This document shows, piece after piece, positions 4,469 to 6,315 of a stretch of DNA of 6,315 nucleotides. The stretch covers positions 1 to 6,315 of the forward strand of contig JAAKFC010000093.1 of assembly GCA_011065225.1 (NCBI GenBank), in the 5' to 3' direction. Source of the stretch: Chlamydiota bacterium (lineage in GTDB: Bacteria; Chlamydiota; Chlamydiia; Chlamydiales; Rhabdochlamydiaceae). Below the pieces are notes generated by a model. That model searched no databases and was not told the DNA's origin. It saw only the letters and a list, made by a program, of their open reading frames with translations. Every line of letters starts with the position of its first letter. The stretch's first letter is position 1. The position numbers were made by a program, and so were the translations under genes.

Positions 4469-6315
4469 ATGGCAGATGAAAAACGAAGCATTGCCCGCCT
4501 AGAAAAAGACACTCTTCCCCGCAAACTCGGCGTGACGGATCTCTTTGCTGTCGGCTATGGGGATCTCGGCTCTTCTATTTTTTATGCTCTTGGAATTACG
4601 ACTTTTTTTGCACTCGGTGCAGCTCCTATTTCACTTGTACTTGCTGGGATTGTTTTTGTTTGTACCTCTCTCACATATGCAGAAATGACTGCAGCGATAC
4701 CAGCTTCTGGTGGTTCCGCCAGCTTTGCTAGAATTGCTTTCAATGACTTCGTTTCTTTTATCGCAGGATGGGGACTCTTGCTTGACTTTATCGTGACCAT
4801 TGCCATTTCAATTTTTGTCATTTTGCCTTACCTCTCTTTTTTTTATGGGGGTCCCATCCATGTCTCTGTGCATTTGGCAATTTCAGTTGGGATTATTGGC
4901 ATTCTCTATATTGTGAACTACTTTGGTGTACAACATTCGACGCGTATCAGCATTTTCCTCACAGGGATTGCTCTTTTCACGCAGGTTTTGATTCTGATTC
5001 TCGCTCTTTTTGGGGGAGTTGATCTTGTCAAAGTTTTTGAGCAGATGAAAATAGGGGTTCAAGCAAATTGGTCACCGACATGGGATAATTTCTTAAAAGG
5101 AACGGCCATGGCAATGGTGGCTTATACGGGCATTGAATCAATTGCAGCACTAGGATCTGAGACAAAACGCCCGATCAAAACACTTCCTCGCGCGGTAATG
5201 ATTGTAATGAGTGTTTTGGTCACGATGTATTTGGCAATTTCTGTTATTGGACTTTCCGTTATGTCTCCTCAAGAGCTTGGAACAAAATATGTCGATAATC
5301 CGATTCTAGGCATTGTCAATAATCTTCCTTTTGGCAGTGCTGCTTTGGTTCCTTGGGTGGGCTTTCTTGCTGCGGGGATTTTATTTGTTGCAGGGAATGC
5401 AGGCCTGATGGGAGCTTCCAGGCTTTCATTCAACATGGGAGAGCACTATCAATTGCCACAATTTTTTTATCGCACGCACAAAAAGTATCGAACTCCTGTT
5501 GTCTCTCTTGGAATTTTTGCGATTTTAGCAGCTCTTGTGATCATTTGGAGTCGCGGAAAACTCCATTTTCTGGCAGACCTCTACAACTTTGGCGCAATGC
5601 TTGCCTTTTTTTCTGCTCATCTGTCTCTCATAGTCCTTCGAATCAAGCAGCCCGAGATGCATCGCCCCTTCAGGGCTCCTCTGAATATCAGGATTTCTAA
5701 GGATGTCTCTATACCCCTAACAGCCGTTGTGGGAGCCTTGTCAACCTTAGCTGTGTGGATTCTGGTTATTGTTACAAAACCCGAAGGACGCTACTTAGGA
5801 TTTACCTGGATGGGTCTTGGGATTATCATGTATCTCCTTTATAGAAGAAAAAAGAAAATGCCTCCTATGGGGCAAGTCAAGATCGAAAAAGTTAAAATTT
5901 CCGATTTCAAACCCCTCGAAATAAAAAATATTCTCGTTCCCACCAAAGGAGGAGCTGAGACAGAAACGGTACAAATGGCTTGTGAAATCGCAAAAGTTCA
6001 TGGTGCCAAGATCACGGCTATTCATCTTGTGCAAGTTCCGTATTCTTTGCCTCTTGAATCTCCCATGCCTTATCGGCTCCTGATCGGAGAATCTATTCTC
6101 CAAAGGGCAGAGGCAATTGCAAGGGAATTTGGGGTGGAGATAGAGACAGAAATTCTAAGAGCCAGACAAATTGATGATACGATTCTGCAATATCTTGAGG
6201 AAAAGCAATTTGACTTGCTTGTTTTAGGGGCAGTGAAATCGCAAGATGATCCTCATGCAGGATTAGGTATTATTACTGAGCGCATTCTGCGCGCAGCCCC
6301 CTGCCGGGTCTTCGT
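4469..6315 (+). CDS. APC-superfamily amino-acid permease with C-terminal universal stress protein domain (3' end outside window)
   Basis: An inner-membrane transporter, probably an amino-acid or amine proton symporter or exchanger. The frame opens at ATG 4469, the first start after an in-frame TAG at 4457, and stays open to the right edge, giving 615 residues. Residues about 18-465 have the roughly 12 hydrophobic spans of the APC (LeuT-like) fold. They include YGDLGSSIFYALG in the first broken helix, PASGGSASFAR in TM2-3, GIESIAALGSETKRP before the PRA turn of TM6, and GNAGLMGASRLSF. After a basic YRRKKK hinge, residues about 484-615 match a universal stress protein domain (NILVPTKGG, then a Leu-rich helix, FDLLVLGAV, and GLGIITERILRAAPCRVF). 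Only the last residues of that domain should be missing. The canonical USP nucleotide-binding G-S/T is replaced by G-I, so ATP binding is uncertain. Permease-USP fusions are widespread and the tail is thought to regulate transport. The upstream region has only a weak ribosome-binding match, consistent with coupling to the small gene. Confidence 0.9.
   Translation, partial: MADEKRSIARLEKDTLPRKLGVTDLFAVGYGDLGSSIFYALGITTFFALGAAPISLVLAGIVFVCTSLTYAEMTAAIPASGGSASFARIAFNDFVSFIAGWGLLLDFIVTIAISIFVILPYLSFFYGGPIHVSVHLAISVGIIGILYIVNYFGVQHSTRISIFLTGIALFTQVLILILALFGGVDLVKVFEQMKIGVQANWSPTWDNFLKGTAMAMVAYTGIESIAALGSETKRPIKTLPRAVMIVMSVLVTMYLAISVIGLSVMSPQELGTKYVDNPILGIVNNLPFGSAALVPWVGFLAAGILFVAGNAGLMGASRLSFNMGEHYQLPQFFYRTHKKYRTPVVSLGIFAILAALVIIWSRGKLHFLADLYNFGAMLAFFSAHLSLIVLRIKQPEMHRPFRAPLNIRISKDVSIPLTAVVGALSTLAVWILVIVTKPEGRYLGFTWMGLGIIMYLLYRRKKKMPPMGQVKIEKVKISDFKPLEIKNILVPTKGGAETETVQMACEIAKVHGAKITAIHLVQVPYSLPLESPMPYRLLIGESILQRAEAIAREFGVEIETEILRARQIDDTILQYLEEKQFDLLVLGAVKSQDDPHAGLGIITERILRAAPCRVF

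Noticed and set aside
5353..6103. A 115-residue + frame and a 102-residue - frame within the permease region.
   Set aside because: They overlap the clear APC and USP coding frame and show no conserved features; the true frame is open to the window edge.
1..6315. CRISPR array, tRNA or rRNA genes.
   Set aside because: No regularly spaced direct repeats, cloverleaf or rRNA-like sequence was seen in any gap; all gaps are short.

Overview
The window holds five protein-coding regions, all on the + strand: the tail of one gene, four further genes (the last running off the right edge) and several inverted-repeat structures between them. The type of organism can only be suggested. A Hanks-type kinase with a C-terminal sulfatase-modifying-factor-like domain, moderate-to-low G+C coding DNA, an embedded very A+T-rich orphan gene and a MITE-like palindrome would fit a host-associated Gram-negative bacterium, for example an environmental chlamydia (Parachlamydia/Simkania type). 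No rRNA or marker gene is present to prove it.

Layout. Positions 1-146 are the C-terminus of a protein resembling the DUF255/YyaL thioredoxin-domain family. Positions 147-257 carry a strong promoter (TTGACA, 17 nt, TATTAT) overlapping a (TTA)6 microsatellite. It drives an unrecognised 250-residue, Asn/Lys/Ile-rich protein (258-1010) whose base composition is far more A+T-rich than its neighbours. Its stop codon abuts a 161-bp near-perfect palindrome (1009-1169) with perfect 25-bp terminal inverted repeats, the form of a miniature inverted-repeat element. A second inverted repeat (1194-1244) covers the likely start codon of a secreted or membrane CPBP/CAAX-type metalloprotease homologue (1243-2250).

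Next, 2319-4118 encodes a two-domain protein. Its N-terminal kinase domain has HRG instead of HRD and an unusually long activation segment. Its C-terminal domain has the formylglycine-generating-enzyme fold signature but no catalytic cysteine pair. The following intergenic region contains a 12-bp perfect stem (4149-4209). A tiny exported four-cysteine protein (4278-4454) comes next and is closely followed, 14 nt later, by an APC-superfamily permease with a C-terminal universal-stress-protein domain (4469 to window end, incomplete).

How they work together. The last two genes probably form a transcriptional unit. The protease homologue and the kinase-like gene are adjacent in the same direction, with a possible separate promoter for the latter. 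No complete multi-gene pathway is visible. The most unusual items are the A+T-rich orphan with its repeat-bearing promoter and flanking palindrome, and the kinase-like/FGE-like fusion that looks catalytically altered in both domains.
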